This document shows positions 1 through 7,315 of a stretch of 25,597 bases of DNA, piece by piece; positions within the stretch are counted from its first letter, which is position 1; every line of letters starts with the position of its first letter. The notes under the pieces were generated by a model that had not been told where the DNA came from, did no database searches, and saw nothing but the letters and a program-made list of their open reading frames with translations. The position numbers and the translations under genes are program-made. The DNA is from Treponema sp. GTDB taxonomy: Bacteria; Spirochaetota; Spirochaetia; Treponematales; Treponemataceae. The stretch is taken from contig JAEDGQ010000021.1 of assembly GCA_016297415.1 (NCBI GenBank), positions 1-25,597 on the forward strand, given 5' to 3'.

Positions 1-12
1 TGCACTAAATAT

Positions 13-37
13 GGTGGTTTCGACAAGCTCAACCACC
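13..37. repeat. Short palindromic intergenic repeat (REP-like)
   Basis: A 7-bp perfect inverted repeat, GGTGGTT (13-19) and AACCACC (31-37), encloses the 11-base loop TCGACAAGCTC. It lies 34 bp beyond the stop codon of the LysM protein gene. The loop motif (TTCGACAAGCTC / GAGCTTGTCGAA) resembles a family of dispersed palindromic repeats that I recall from intergenic DNA of many bacteria. No second copy was seen in this window, so calling it a dispersed repeat is inference. It could stabilise or terminate the minus-strand transcript, but no T-run follows it on that strand. The rest of 1-71 holds nothing else I can support. Confidence 0.55.
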
Positions 38-71
38 GCAAGTTGAACTTTTGGGTCATTCCCTTCTATAT

Positions 72-974
72 TTAACCTCTTGGAGCTTTAGCAGGATCAA
101 TAGGAAGTCCGTTCTGGAATACCATCAGACTTATCTGAGGCTTAGAAGAGTAACTGTCGATACCGGCTGTTCCAATCTGTGTTTTGTAATCAATATATTC
201 ACCCTTGCTTACAAGCACTTTTCCAAGTCCTGTATAGGCATATATATGTCCGGTTTTACTCTGAATAAATACAACATTACCAAATCCACGATAAGTACCG
301 CTGAACATTACAGTACCGGCTTTGATAGAATTTACTGCTTCATCTTTTTTTGACCTTAAAGTTACACCACTTACTTTACCGTTAAGATATGCAACTTCAG
401 GTTTTTCAACAGGCCATACAAGGTTTGGATCACCTTTTTTACCCGAATAAGAATGTGTATCAACAATTGCCGGAACTGAAACTGGAGTAACTGCAGGCTT
501 TGCAGGAGTTTTAACAGTTGAAGAACCTGTAGATTTAGAATTACTTCCGGCAGCACCTGGAACTTTTATAACCTGTCCAATTTTAAGGCCCTGACTTCCA
601 TCAGTTCCGTTAAGAGCATAGAGATCTTTTACACTTACAGAATAAGTTCTGGCAATACCATACCAGGTATCACCTTTTTTTACTGTATAACTTTCATTTT
701 TTGAAGCGGACACAGCTGGTGTTGATGCAGCTGTCGAAGATGAAACTGCACCTGGAATAATGAGTTTCTGTCCGGCTTTAATATCATTTCCATTAATTTT
801 ATTTGCGTCAATTATGGACTGAATTGTAGTATTGTATTTTTTGCTGATGGAATAAAGAGTATCCCCTTTCTGAACAACATGAGTCGTATCTGCAAAAAGC
901 ATTCCACAGCCTAATACTGCAAAACAACATGAAAAAATAGAGTTTCTGATTTTTTTAGAAAGTAAAGATTTCAT
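72..974 (-). CDS. LysM-LysM-LytM (degenerate M23) cell-wall-binding protein
   Basis: A 300-residue exported protein. An N-terminal signal (residues 1-28, hydrophobic core ending GMLFA) is followed by LysM 1 (about 31-75, with QKGDTLYSISKKY), a Ser/Thr/Ala linker, LysM 2 (about 94-140, with KKGDTWYGIARTY), a Ser/Thr/Pro linker, and a C-terminal LytM/M23-like domain (about 187-295). LysM binds peptidoglycan. M23 enzymes need a first His/Asp pair, YxH and HxH as zinc ligands. Here the matching stretches read GVTL, YAYTGL and QISLMV, so every ligand appears lost. I infer a non-enzymatic wall-binding or regulatory protein of the EnvC/NlpD kind. VLGC in the signal is a loose lipobox, so a lipoprotein is possible. 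It is the last gene of the minus-strand run, 46 bp after the HD gene. A GATAAT sequence in that gap might be a weak -10, and the Shine-Dalgarno is poor. Confidence 0.88.
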   Translation of the reverse strand: MKSLLSKKIRNSIFSCCFAVLGCGMLFADTTHVVQKGDTLYSISKKYNTTIQSIIDANKINGNDIKAGQKLIIPGAVSSSTAASTPAVSASKNESYTVKKGDTWYGIARTYSVSVKDLYALNGTDGSQGLKIGQVIKVPGAAGSNSKSTGSSTVKTPAKPAVTPVSVPAIVDTHSYSGKKGDPNLVWPVEKPEVAYLNGKVSGVTLRSKKDEAVNSIKAGTVMFSGTYRGFGNVVFIQSKTGHIYAYTGLGKVLVSKGEYIDYKTQIGTAGIDSYSSKPQISLMVFQNGLPIDPAKAPRG

Positions 975-1020
975 AGCACTTAGATTATCGGCAGAAAAAA
1001 GCTTTACGTTTACTTTATTT

Positions 1021-2259
1021 TTAATCTTTTACGATTTCTTCAAAGATTTTTCTGATTTCAACACCGTTAATTACAAGGTCCTTTGCATATCCATTAAGAG
1101 TATGTTCTTTACCACTTCTCAAATGTTCACTTGTAATTCCATACTTGATTGAACTGTCAGCTTCAATAAGCGCACTCAGGTGATCTGCAAGACGAACTGT
1201 ACGGCCATCAACAGGGTTAAATTCTTCACTGTCATACTTTTCGTTAATATCATCCCATGTAACAGTTTTAACCTGAAGCTGTCCATTTTCATCTTTTATT
1301 TGAATTCGATTTGAAAATTCATCGCTGATAAAATACATAATTTCATCAACATAAGACTCATCCATTAATGGGACAAGTTCACTTCTTACGATTTCGTCTT
1401 CAATCTGCTTTACAATATTTGGTAATTCATCAGTTGCCTGCTTTACAGGAGAAATAATATCTCGAGTTACAGCTTCCGGCAAATCATGGAATAAAGCACT
1501 GAAGAAATCATTGTAAAGACGTTTGTCACTCATTTTAATACCGGTATGACGCATTAAAAGAACTGTAACAACTGCTACAAAATAACAATGACCAAGAACA
1601 CTAGTATGAGGCACACGTGGAGTCTGATTCCATCTTGTCTGAAATCTAAGCTGTTCAATTTTCATAATAAAATCAAAAGGTCTTTGTCTTGTAACAAGAA
1701 GCTGCATTCCGCGAAGATCCAGATACTTCTGAATATCTTCGTTTAAGTCCTTTTTGATTTTTGTAATTCTTTCTTCTTCGTTTACACATTCAATCATCTG
1801 TAATTCACGAAGAGAAGAAAATTTATGAGCTGCTCTTAAAATTCTGGCTGAAAGCTTTAAGGTTTCAGGCATGGCAAAGTTACCGGCAGTTCGTCCAATA
1901 TAAATAGTAAACTCAGAATAAAGTTCATTATCATCAACAATGTCTTTAAACTGCTTTAATACCCATTCATTAAGCTTTATATATTCTTTCGGGAATTTGC
2001 GTTTAATCATCTGCTGAACAGGACTTTTTATATCGCAGAGAGCAATCTTTTTCAAAAGCTCAAAAATTGATGCATAAATAATCCAGTTCCAGTCTACTTT
2101 ATTTCCTCTGGCCTCTTCATATTTTCCAATAATATAAGCTGCAACCATACGCTCTGCTGCTTTATCCATTTCAACAAGTTCAAACGGACGCACCAGATCA
2201 TTCCATCGCTGGATAGAGAAACCTTCAAATAACCTTAGAATAAGCTGTTTATTTAACAT
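1021..2259 (-). CDS. HD-domain phosphohydrolase-like protein (YfbR-like)
   Basis: A 412-residue cytoplasmic protein. The C-terminal half holds an HD metal-binding fold: VPHTSVLGH (H218, H224), FHDLPEAVTRDI (H258-D259, E262, D267) and RLADHLSALIEAD (D359). This H...HD...D layout matches HD hydrolases. The HDLPE variant with a following VK is closest in style to the YfbR nucleotidase/HD_2-HD_3 group, which act on nucleotides or other phosphoesters. Residues 1-200 are helical and charged, and I do not recognise them. At about twice the length of YfbR (about 200 aa), it is an HD domain with a large N-terminal extension. The start lies 3 bp after the stop of the upstream unknown gene, with no clear Shine-Dalgarno, so translational coupling is likely. 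The substrate is unknown. The family call is solid; the enzyme activity is inferred. Confidence 0.8.
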   Translation of the reverse strand: MLNKQLILRLFEGFSIQRWNDLVRPFELVEMDKAAERMVAAYIIGKYEEARGNKVDWNWIIYASIFELLKKIALCDIKSPVQQMIKRKFPKEYIKLNEWVLKQFKDIVDDNELYSEFTIYIGRTAGNFAMPETLKLSARILRAAHKFSSLRELQMIECVNEEERITKIKKDLNEDIQKYLDLRGMQLLVTRQRPFDFIMKIEQLRFQTRWNQTPRVPHTSVLGHCYFVAVVTVLLMRHTGIKMSDKRLYNDFFSALFHDLPEAVTRDIISPVKQATDELPNIVKQIEDEIVRSELVPLMDESYVDEIMYFISDEFSNRIQIKDENGQLQVKTVTWDDINEKYDSEEFNPVDGRTVRLADHLSALIEADSSIKYGITSEHLRSGKEHTLNGYAKDLVINGVEIRKIFEEIVKD

Positions 2260-2262
2260 TTA

Positions 2263-3066
2263 TTAACTTGCAATACCACGCTTGTGATCTGCTTCCATTT
2301 TTTCTTTCCAGACAATTGCTTTCTTTTTTACGTCTTCTGCTTCGTCTTTGAGATTAATCAAAAGCTGTAGTCTGCGAAGAGCAAGAAGATAATTAATAGC
2401 AGCACGCATATCATCAAGACGATGAGTTGAAAGTTCATAACGGTCACGATATTGTGTTGCGGACTGATCAAGCAGCTTGAGAATAAGTCTGATATAGAAA
2501 ACTGTATTGTCATAATCAGATGAACGAGGATCAAAATAATCTTTACAAGCCTGCTTCATATCAATCATGTTTTTTGCAACAGTAGTAAATCGTCCCTGAA
2601 GTTCAACAAAAGACCATTTCCACTTTGTATTTTCACCGAAAGCGTCAATTAAAAGACGAATGGCAAGCCCCAGTTTTTTTACAAGATAAAAACGTTTTTC
2701 CAGAGGCACATTAGAAATAGTTTCAACCTTATCCTCAATTTCTGAGTACTGACAGTCAATTATATTCGATACAACATCTTCCAGATAAATTACAGCTTTA
2801 TAAAGAGTTTTTCTGGCGTCGTTAAGAGCATCGTTATTTTTTGTATCAAGGAGCTCTACAGAAAGATTATTAATAGTCATCCAAATTGTAGCGATGAAAA
2901 TCATATCTTCGGCAAGCAGAAGTTTTTTGTATGCAACACCAGTATTGTCTTTGGAAATAAGATTGAGTATATTCTTTTCTTTATCAAGAGATAACTTAAT
3001 CTGCTCCTTGTAAGGTTCGATTTTTGCGTTAAAAAGTTCTCTGTTTTCTGCTGAAATTTTTGCCAT
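2263..3066 (-). CDS. Conserved-looking helical protein of unknown function
   Basis: A 267-residue protein that I do not recognise. It lacks a signal peptide and membrane segments, is rich in charged and leucine residues, and should be almost entirely alpha-helical. The open frame extends upstream to 3159, but that part overlaps recN coding sequence. The start MAKISAENRE at 3066 is chosen because a perfect AGGAGGTGG lies just upstream of it, directly after the recN stop (3077-3079). It sits between recN and the HD-domain gene with 10-bp and 3-bp spacings, so all three are almost certainly cotranscribed and perhaps translated as a coupled set. That suggests a shared role with the HD protein. 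No catalytic motif is visible. Confidence 0.85.
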   Translation of the reverse strand: MAKISAENRELFNAKIEPYKEQIKLSLDKEKNILNLISKDNTGVAYKKLLLAEDMIFIATIWMTINNLSVELLDTKNNDALNDARKTLYKAVIYLEDVVSNIIDCQYSEIEDKVETISNVPLEKRFYLVKKLGLAIRLLIDAFGENTKWKWSFVELQGRFTTVAKNMIDMKQACKDYFDPRSSDYDNTVFYIRLILKLLDQSATQYRDRYELSTHRLDDMRAAINYLLALRRLQLLINLKDEAEDVKKKAIVWKEKMEADHKRGIAS

Positions 3067-3069
3067 AAA

Positions 3070-3078
3070 CCACCTCCT
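3070..3078 (-). promoter_or_regulatory. Strong Shine-Dalgarno that fixes the start at 3066
   Basis: The minus strand reads AGGAGGTGG, a full anti-16S match, ending 3 bases before the ATG at 3066. It overlaps the last two bases of the recN TAG stop (3077-3079). It is the strongest ribosome-binding site in the window and argues against the longer open frame reaching 3159. Ribosomes finishing recN would end on top of it, which suggests re-initiation. Confidence 0.85.
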
Positions 3079-4819
3079 AATTACTGAATCTGGTAAGCAT
3101 TGAACGGGCGTGTTCCAGAGATTCGGAATTTGCTGAATCACCGCTAAGCATTCGAGCAATTTCCTCTACTCTCGCATCACCTTCCACTGGAGTAACTCCA
3201 GTATTTGTAGTTCCTTCCTTTACAGATTTAGAAATCTTCAACTGATTATCGGCATAAACTGCAATACTTGCCAGATGTGTAATACAAAGCACCTGTCTTT
3301 TTAAAGCCAGTTTTTTAAGATGTGCTCCAACAGAAACTGCAACTTCGCCACCGATACCAGTATCAATTTCATCAAATACTAGTGTATCAACAACATCAGT
3401 TTCTGCAAGTACTGTTTTTAATGCCAGCATTACACGGCTTAATTCACCACCGGAGGCAATCTTTGCAAGGCTCTGTAATGGATTTCCTGGATTTGCAGCA
3501 ATAAGGAATTCAATATTATCCATTCCATAAGGACCGCATTTCTGTTCAACTTCAGTTCCATTTTTTTCAACAACACTTACAGAAAAACGAGTGTCTTTCA
3601 TTCCAAGTGTCTGAAGAATTTCCATTACCGAGACCGACATTTTTTCAGAAGCAGCCTGGCGTTTTATCGAAATATTTTTTGCTTCCTGATAAACTTGTTT
3701 TTCAAGACTATCAATAAGTTTTGTTAGTTCTTCCTGATTTTTTTTGCCACCTGTAAGCTCTTCAAGTCTTTTCTGTGCATCACCGGCAAATTTAATGACT
3801 TCTTCAAGGGGGGCATTAACACTGGAAGCATACTTTTTTTTCAGGTTATAGATTAATGTCTGTCTTTCCTGAACCCAGGCAAGGCGTTCAGGATCAAAAA
3901 CAAGACTATGTCCATATTGAGAATATTCAGCTGCAAGGTCGCTTAACTCGTAAAATGCACTTTCAAGACGGGCATCAAGTTTTTCAAGATTTTTATCAAG
4001 TGTAACAGAATGCTGAGAAACGGAACGGATTTTTTTCAGAACGTTTACCGCACCATTCCCTTCACTTCCTTCCAGACCTTGAGAAATTGTTTCAATATCT
4101 GAATACAACTTTTCAAAAGATGTCAGTTTACGTTCTTCTTCATCAAGTTCTTCGTCTTCTTTTTCCTTTAATTTTGCTTCTTCAATTTCTTTTACAGCAA
4201 AACTAAGTACTTCAATTTTCTGAAGACGGGTTTTGTCATCACTAACCATCTCATTAAGCTGACGACGGCTTTCTACAAGCTGAGAGTAAAGTTCCTTAAA
4301 AGCACTGACTTGTTCAGTAATTCCTGCATAAGAATCAAGGAATTTTCTGTGTTCACTTACTTTCATTAAAGACTGATGTTCATGCTGACCATGAATATCA
4401 ACAAGATAAGAACAAAATGCACTTAAATCATTTCTTGTAACAGCAGTATCACCAATCCAGGCTCCGCTTTTTCCATTATCACGAACAGCTCTGCGAATCA
4501 GAATTCTATCATCTTCTGAAGCAATTCCATGAACATAAAGCCATTGTGCTGCTGTTTCTGGTTCTTCTTCATTAACTTTCGAAGGATCTACTGGATCTGA
4601 AAGGCCTTTTATATAAAATGTTCCGCTTACAGTAGCCATTGGACAGCCAGTACGAATCTGTTCAACACCGCCTTTACCACCTAATAAAAAAGTAAGGGCA
4701 CCAATTAAAAGAGACTTTCCTGCACCTGTTTCACCGGAGAGGACTGTAAAACCATTATTAAAATCAACATTTGCACTATCAATTAATGCAAAATCTTTAA
4801 TGTGAAGGTCTTCAAGCAT
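3077..4819 (-). CDS. recN: DNA repair protein RecN (SMC-like ATPase)
   Basis: 580 residues, close to the usual RecN length of about 550-570. RecN is an SMC-like ATPase that acts early in recombinational repair of double-strand breaks. The N-terminus MLEDLHIKDFALID and Walker A SGETGAGKS (about 28-36) are typical. A central coiled-coil region (about 160-400) is rich in Glu, Lys and Leu. The ABC signature SGGELSRVMLALK (about 455) and Walker B LVFDEIDTGIGG (about 478) follow, then the His-loop region CITHLASIA. The start codon lies inside the 3' end of nadK (8-bp overlap), with GGAGGA at 4824-4829 as ribosome-binding site, so the two are translationally coupled. The nadK-recN order is common in bacteria. 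In many species recN is SOS-induced, but no LexA-type box is visible directly upstream, as expected for an internal operon gene. Confidence 0.97.
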   Translation of the reverse strand: MLEDLHIKDFALIDSANVDFNNGFTVLSGETGAGKSLLIGALTFLLGGKGGVEQIRTGCPMATVSGTFYIKGLSDPVDPSKVNEEEPETAAQWLYVHGIASEDDRILIRRAVRDNGKSGAWIGDTAVTRNDLSAFCSYLVDIHGQHEHQSLMKVSEHRKFLDSYAGITEQVSAFKELYSQLVESRRQLNEMVSDDKTRLQKIEVLSFAVKEIEEAKLKEKEDEELDEEERKLTSFEKLYSDIETISQGLEGSEGNGAVNVLKKIRSVSQHSVTLDKNLEKLDARLESAFYELSDLAAEYSQYGHSLVFDPERLAWVQERQTLIYNLKKKYASSVNAPLEEVIKFAGDAQKRLEELTGGKKNQEELTKLIDSLEKQVYQEAKNISIKRQAASEKMSVSVMEILQTLGMKDTRFSVSVVEKNGTEVEQKCGPYGMDNIEFLIAANPGNPLQSLAKIASGGELSRVMLALKTVLAETDVVDTLVFDEIDTGIGGEVAVSVGAHLKKLALKRQVLCITHLASIAVYADNQLKISKSVKEGTTNTGVTPVEGDARVEEIARMLSGDSANSESLEHARSMLTRFSN

Positions 4820-5654
4820 TTAATCCTCCAGACCAGTTAAGTTTTTGACGCAGCGATTTGTAGAATTTTTCCTGAGTACATCCTACAAGAAGTGCTTTGT
4901 CGTTAGTCTGGCGGATTTTTACCACATCTCCTACATGTAAATCAATAGGAATTTGACCGTCAACAGTAACAATAACATCACTTACTCTCGACGGGAGAAT
5001 TTCAATTTCAAGTTCAACATCAGGACTTAAAACCAGAGGACGGCTGGAAAGACTGAAAGGATTTATCAAAGTCAGACACATAGCTTCAATATAAGGATCA
5101 AGAATCGGTCCGCCTGCGCTGGCAGAATATGCTGTAGAACCAGTTGATGTTGAAAGAATTATACCGTCAGCTACAAATGTTCCCAGCTCTGTTTGACCAT
5201 AATTAACCTTAAATTTAATTGTGTGAGCTGAGTTTTTTGCACTAATGACTACATCGTTAAGACTTGTAGCTGAAAAACGTTTTTTTCCATTTCCGTAAAT
5301 CTCAGACTGAAGCATATTGCGTTTAACAATAAGAGATTTACCGTCTAAGAATTTATGGATTTCCTGCTTCCATTCCTGTTTCTGAACAGAGGCAATAAAA
5401 CCAAAAGTACCAAAATTTATAGGAATAATCGGGATTCCATGAGGAGCACAACCTCTGGCAGCAAAAAGTACTGTACCATCACCACCGAGAGTTATTACAA
5501 AGTCAAATCCTGAAAACGGGTACTGCTCAGAAAATCCGTTAAACATAAAAATTTCACCTGAGATACCGATTCCATCAAGATATGTCTTGATTTCAGCACC
5601 CATTTTTTTTGACTCTTCTTTATATGTATTAACAATTATCAGACATCTGACCAT
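4812..5654 (-). CDS. nadK: NAD kinase
   Basis: 280 residues, normal for the family. It phosphorylates NAD+ to NADP+ and is a cytoplasmic tetramer or dimer. Visible motifs are GGDGT (57-61, phosphate donor and catalytic Asp), SLNDVVI (131-137, the NE/D motif; the usual Glu is Asp here), and DGIILSTSTGSTAYS (163-177), the family signature that contacts NAD. The start at 5654 is preceded by GAGGT eight bases upstream. The 3' end overlaps recN by 8 bp. The gene follows the DegT-like gene by 18 bp and is likely cotranscribed with it. NADP made here would feed enzymes such as the glutamate synthase-like flavoprotein of the same strand run, but that link is only inference. Confidence 0.97.
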   Translation of the reverse strand: MVRCLIIVNTYKEESKKMGAEIKTYLDGIGISGEIFMFNGFSEQYPFSGFDFVITLGGDGTVLFAARGCAPHGIPIIPINFGTFGFIASVQKQEWKQEIHKFLDGKSLIVKRNMLQSEIYGNGKKRFSATSLNDVVISAKNSAHTIKFKVNYGQTELGTFVADGIILSTSTGSTAYSASAGGPILDPYIEAMCLTLINPFSLSSRPLVLSPDVELEIEILPSRVSDVIVTVDGQIPIDLHVGDVVKIRQTNDKALLVGCTQEKFYKSLRQKLNWSGGLNA

Positions 5655-5672
5655 ACAAAAATACCTCGAGGA

Positions 5673-6752
5673 TTATGGCAATGTTGTTAAAACCTTAGAA
5701 ATTTTGGAAGCTGCTTCGGAGCCGATTCTTGGATAAAGAGGGAACAAAACAGTTCTAAGATTAAGAGCTTTTGCAACCTTATAATTTGCGGCTTCAAGTT
5801 CTTCAAGATGAGCAATTACGCTGTCTTCATAAGCAGGCTGGATTTCAATTTCTTTTTTTCCTGCATACTGTTTTACATCTTTTACACTTCCGTTAAGGAC
5901 TACGGGGAAAGACCATATTGTTGATCCATCATCAGGTGCACGATTAAAAGTTTTATTTTTACCACTCATTAAAGTGCGCTGAAAAATGGCAAAGAGAGCT
6001 TTTCTTGCCTGTTCGTTTCTTGAAAATTCTTTTAACTGAATATATGCCAATGCACTGTTAATATCTGGAAGAATATCTGTTCTAGGAGCAACGTCTGTAT
6101 ATTTTTTTAATACAATCCATTCACGACGCTGTGGAGCCATTACAACTGCACCACCACCACCGGTAATTGTATCAAATTCTTCAAGTCCCATAATTGTAAA
6201 AAGACCAAAAGAACCAGCCTTTCTGTTTACCTTTTTTTTAGCAGCAGGATTAGTGGTTTCTTCGGCAGCCTCAAAATCTTCAGGAACTACAGCACCTACA
6301 GATTGAGAAATATCTTCAATAACAGGAATACCTAATGCTACGATTTTTTCGATTTCAGGAACGATTCCCATTGTTTCATGAAGCAGAAGAAGACGTCCGC
6401 CTTCACTAATTCCTTTCTGTACGATTTCTGCAGTTACCAGGCCTGTTTCTTCAATAACATCAAGAATCAGAGGTTTATATCCACATTCAATAATTGTTGA
6501 ATACTGCCAGTATGGAGCAAGGGCACTGATCATAATAGCAGTACCCTTTTCAAGATCGAGAGCTTTTAAAACATAAGAAAAAGCGATGGCAGGACTTCTG
6601 AAAGCTACAGCTCCATCACATCCTGTAAAATCTTTTACAGTCTGAATTAAACGTGTATTTAATTCTCCAGGACCGATTTTTTCATCGACCATGCATGTTA
6701 AAACTGCATCCATTTCCTTTCTGCGAATTGTAGAACTGAAAGTCTGAATCAT
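5673..6752 (-). CDS. DegT/DnrJ/EryC1-fold protein lacking the PLP lysine
   Basis: 359 residues with the fold-type I layout of DegT/DnrJ/EryC1/StrS sugar aminotransferases, though divergent. VIEDISQSVGA (D147) aligns with the VEDAAQAHGA-type motif, whose Asp contacts the PLP pyridine nitrogen. GSFGLF...ITGGGGAVV (180-204) aligns with the GSFG...TKNITTGEGG stretch that normally carries the Schiff-base lysine. At that position this protein has F193, and residues 181-204 contain no Lys. It also carries a charged insert (about 155-178, KKKVNRK). I infer a pseudo-enzyme, or an enzyme that uses PLP differently as PMP-dependent dehydratases do with a His. It lies between cheW (50 bp away) and nadK (18 bp). 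The start MIQTF has a modest AGGTA upstream; M14 is an alternative. The family call is moderately sure and the biological role is unknown. Confidence 0.72.
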   Translation of the reverse strand: MIQTFSSTIRRKEMDAVLTCMVDEKIGPGELNTRLIQTVKDFTGCDGAVAFRSPAIAFSYVLKALDLEKGTAIMISALAPYWQYSTIIECGYKPLILDVIEETGLVTAEIVQKGISEGGRLLLLHETMGIVPEIEKIVALGIPVIEDISQSVGAVVPEDFEAAEETTNPAAKKKVNRKAGSFGLFTIMGLEEFDTITGGGGAVVMAPQRREWIVLKKYTDVAPRTDILPDINSALAYIQLKEFSRNEQARKALFAIFQRTLMSGKNKTFNRAPDDGSTIWSFPVVLNGSVKDVKQYAGKKEIEIQPAYEDSVIAHLEELEAANYKVAKALNLRTVLFPLYPRIGSEAASKISKVLTTLP

Positions 6753-6802
6753 TTTATATTTTTACCTGTACTTTTTTGAATTAAATTTTATGCCTGAAAA
6801 TA

Positions 6803-7276
6803 TTATTCTGCATCAAAAATCTTCTGAAGTTCTTTAGCATTAAAGAGTTTTCTGATATCAAGCATAATAAGATAATGATCATCCTGACGAATAACACCCT
6901 GAATATATTCAGTGCCAATGCCACTGATCATCTGAGGAGGAGCTTTTACATCTGCCATATCTACAGTTACTACACGAGCGATTTTATCAATGATAATACC
7001 AATTTTGTTGTTATCGATATTGATAATGATAAAACCGCCTTCAAATTCCTCATCTTCTGCAATTTCCAGCTTTTTAATCTGGAATCGTTTGTGAAGATTC
7101 ATAACAGGAATAATTTCACTGCGGAGGTTAAAAATACCTTCTACATAGTATGGAGCATTTGGAATCTGACGAACCGGGCAGATTTTTACGATTTCTTTTA
7201 CATCCATAATATCTACACCATAAAGTTCTTCACCAAGCTGAAATGTTACGAGCTGAATCTGTGTTCCTTCTGCCAT
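6803..7276 (-). CDS. cheW: Chemotaxis coupling protein CheW
   Basis: 157 residues, the normal single-domain CheW size. CheW bridges chemoreceptors to the kinase CheA in cytoplasmic arrays. Diagnostic stretches are TFQLGEELYGVDIMDVKEI (11-29), IPNAPYYVEGIFNLRSEIIP (38-57, the receptor/CheA binding face, with the conserved NLRG replaced by NLRS) and GVIRQDDHYLIMLDIRKLF (127-145). It lies 39 bp after the glutamate synthase-like gene. AAGGGG precedes the ATG by 9 bases. No other che gene is adjacent. Spirochaetes often carry several CheW copies, so this could serve particular receptors, perhaps the soluble receptor-like protein at 21034-21936. Confidence 0.96.
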   Translation of the reverse strand: MAEGTQIQLVTFQLGEELYGVDIMDVKEIVKICPVRQIPNAPYYVEGIFNLRSEIIPVMNLHKRFQIKKLEIAEDEEFEGGFIIINIDNNKIGIIIDKIARVVTVDMADVKAPPQMISGIGTEYIQGVIRQDDHYLIMLDIRKLFNAKELQKIFDAE

Positions 7277-7315
7277 ATTTTTAACCCCTTATATTTTAGT
7301 AAAATTTACTGTTGA

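Noticed and set aside
40..50. AAGTTGAACTT, a perfect small palindrome after the 13-37 repeat
   Set aside because: A 5-bp stem with a 1-base loop cannot form a stable hairpin and is likely chance.
51..353. Plus-strand open frame of 100 codons
   Set aside because: Antisense to the LysM protein gene, with no ribosome-binding site and no recognisable product.
3067..3159. N-terminal extension of the unknown gene after recN (31 extra residues)
   Set aside because: It lies inside recN coding sequence in another frame, and a perfect Shine-Dalgarno directs initiation at 3066.
7297..7309. Palindrome AGTAAAATTTACT upstream of cheW, considered as an operator
   Set aside because: Such short AT-only palindromes are expected by chance in this base composition, and nothing else marks it as regulatory.
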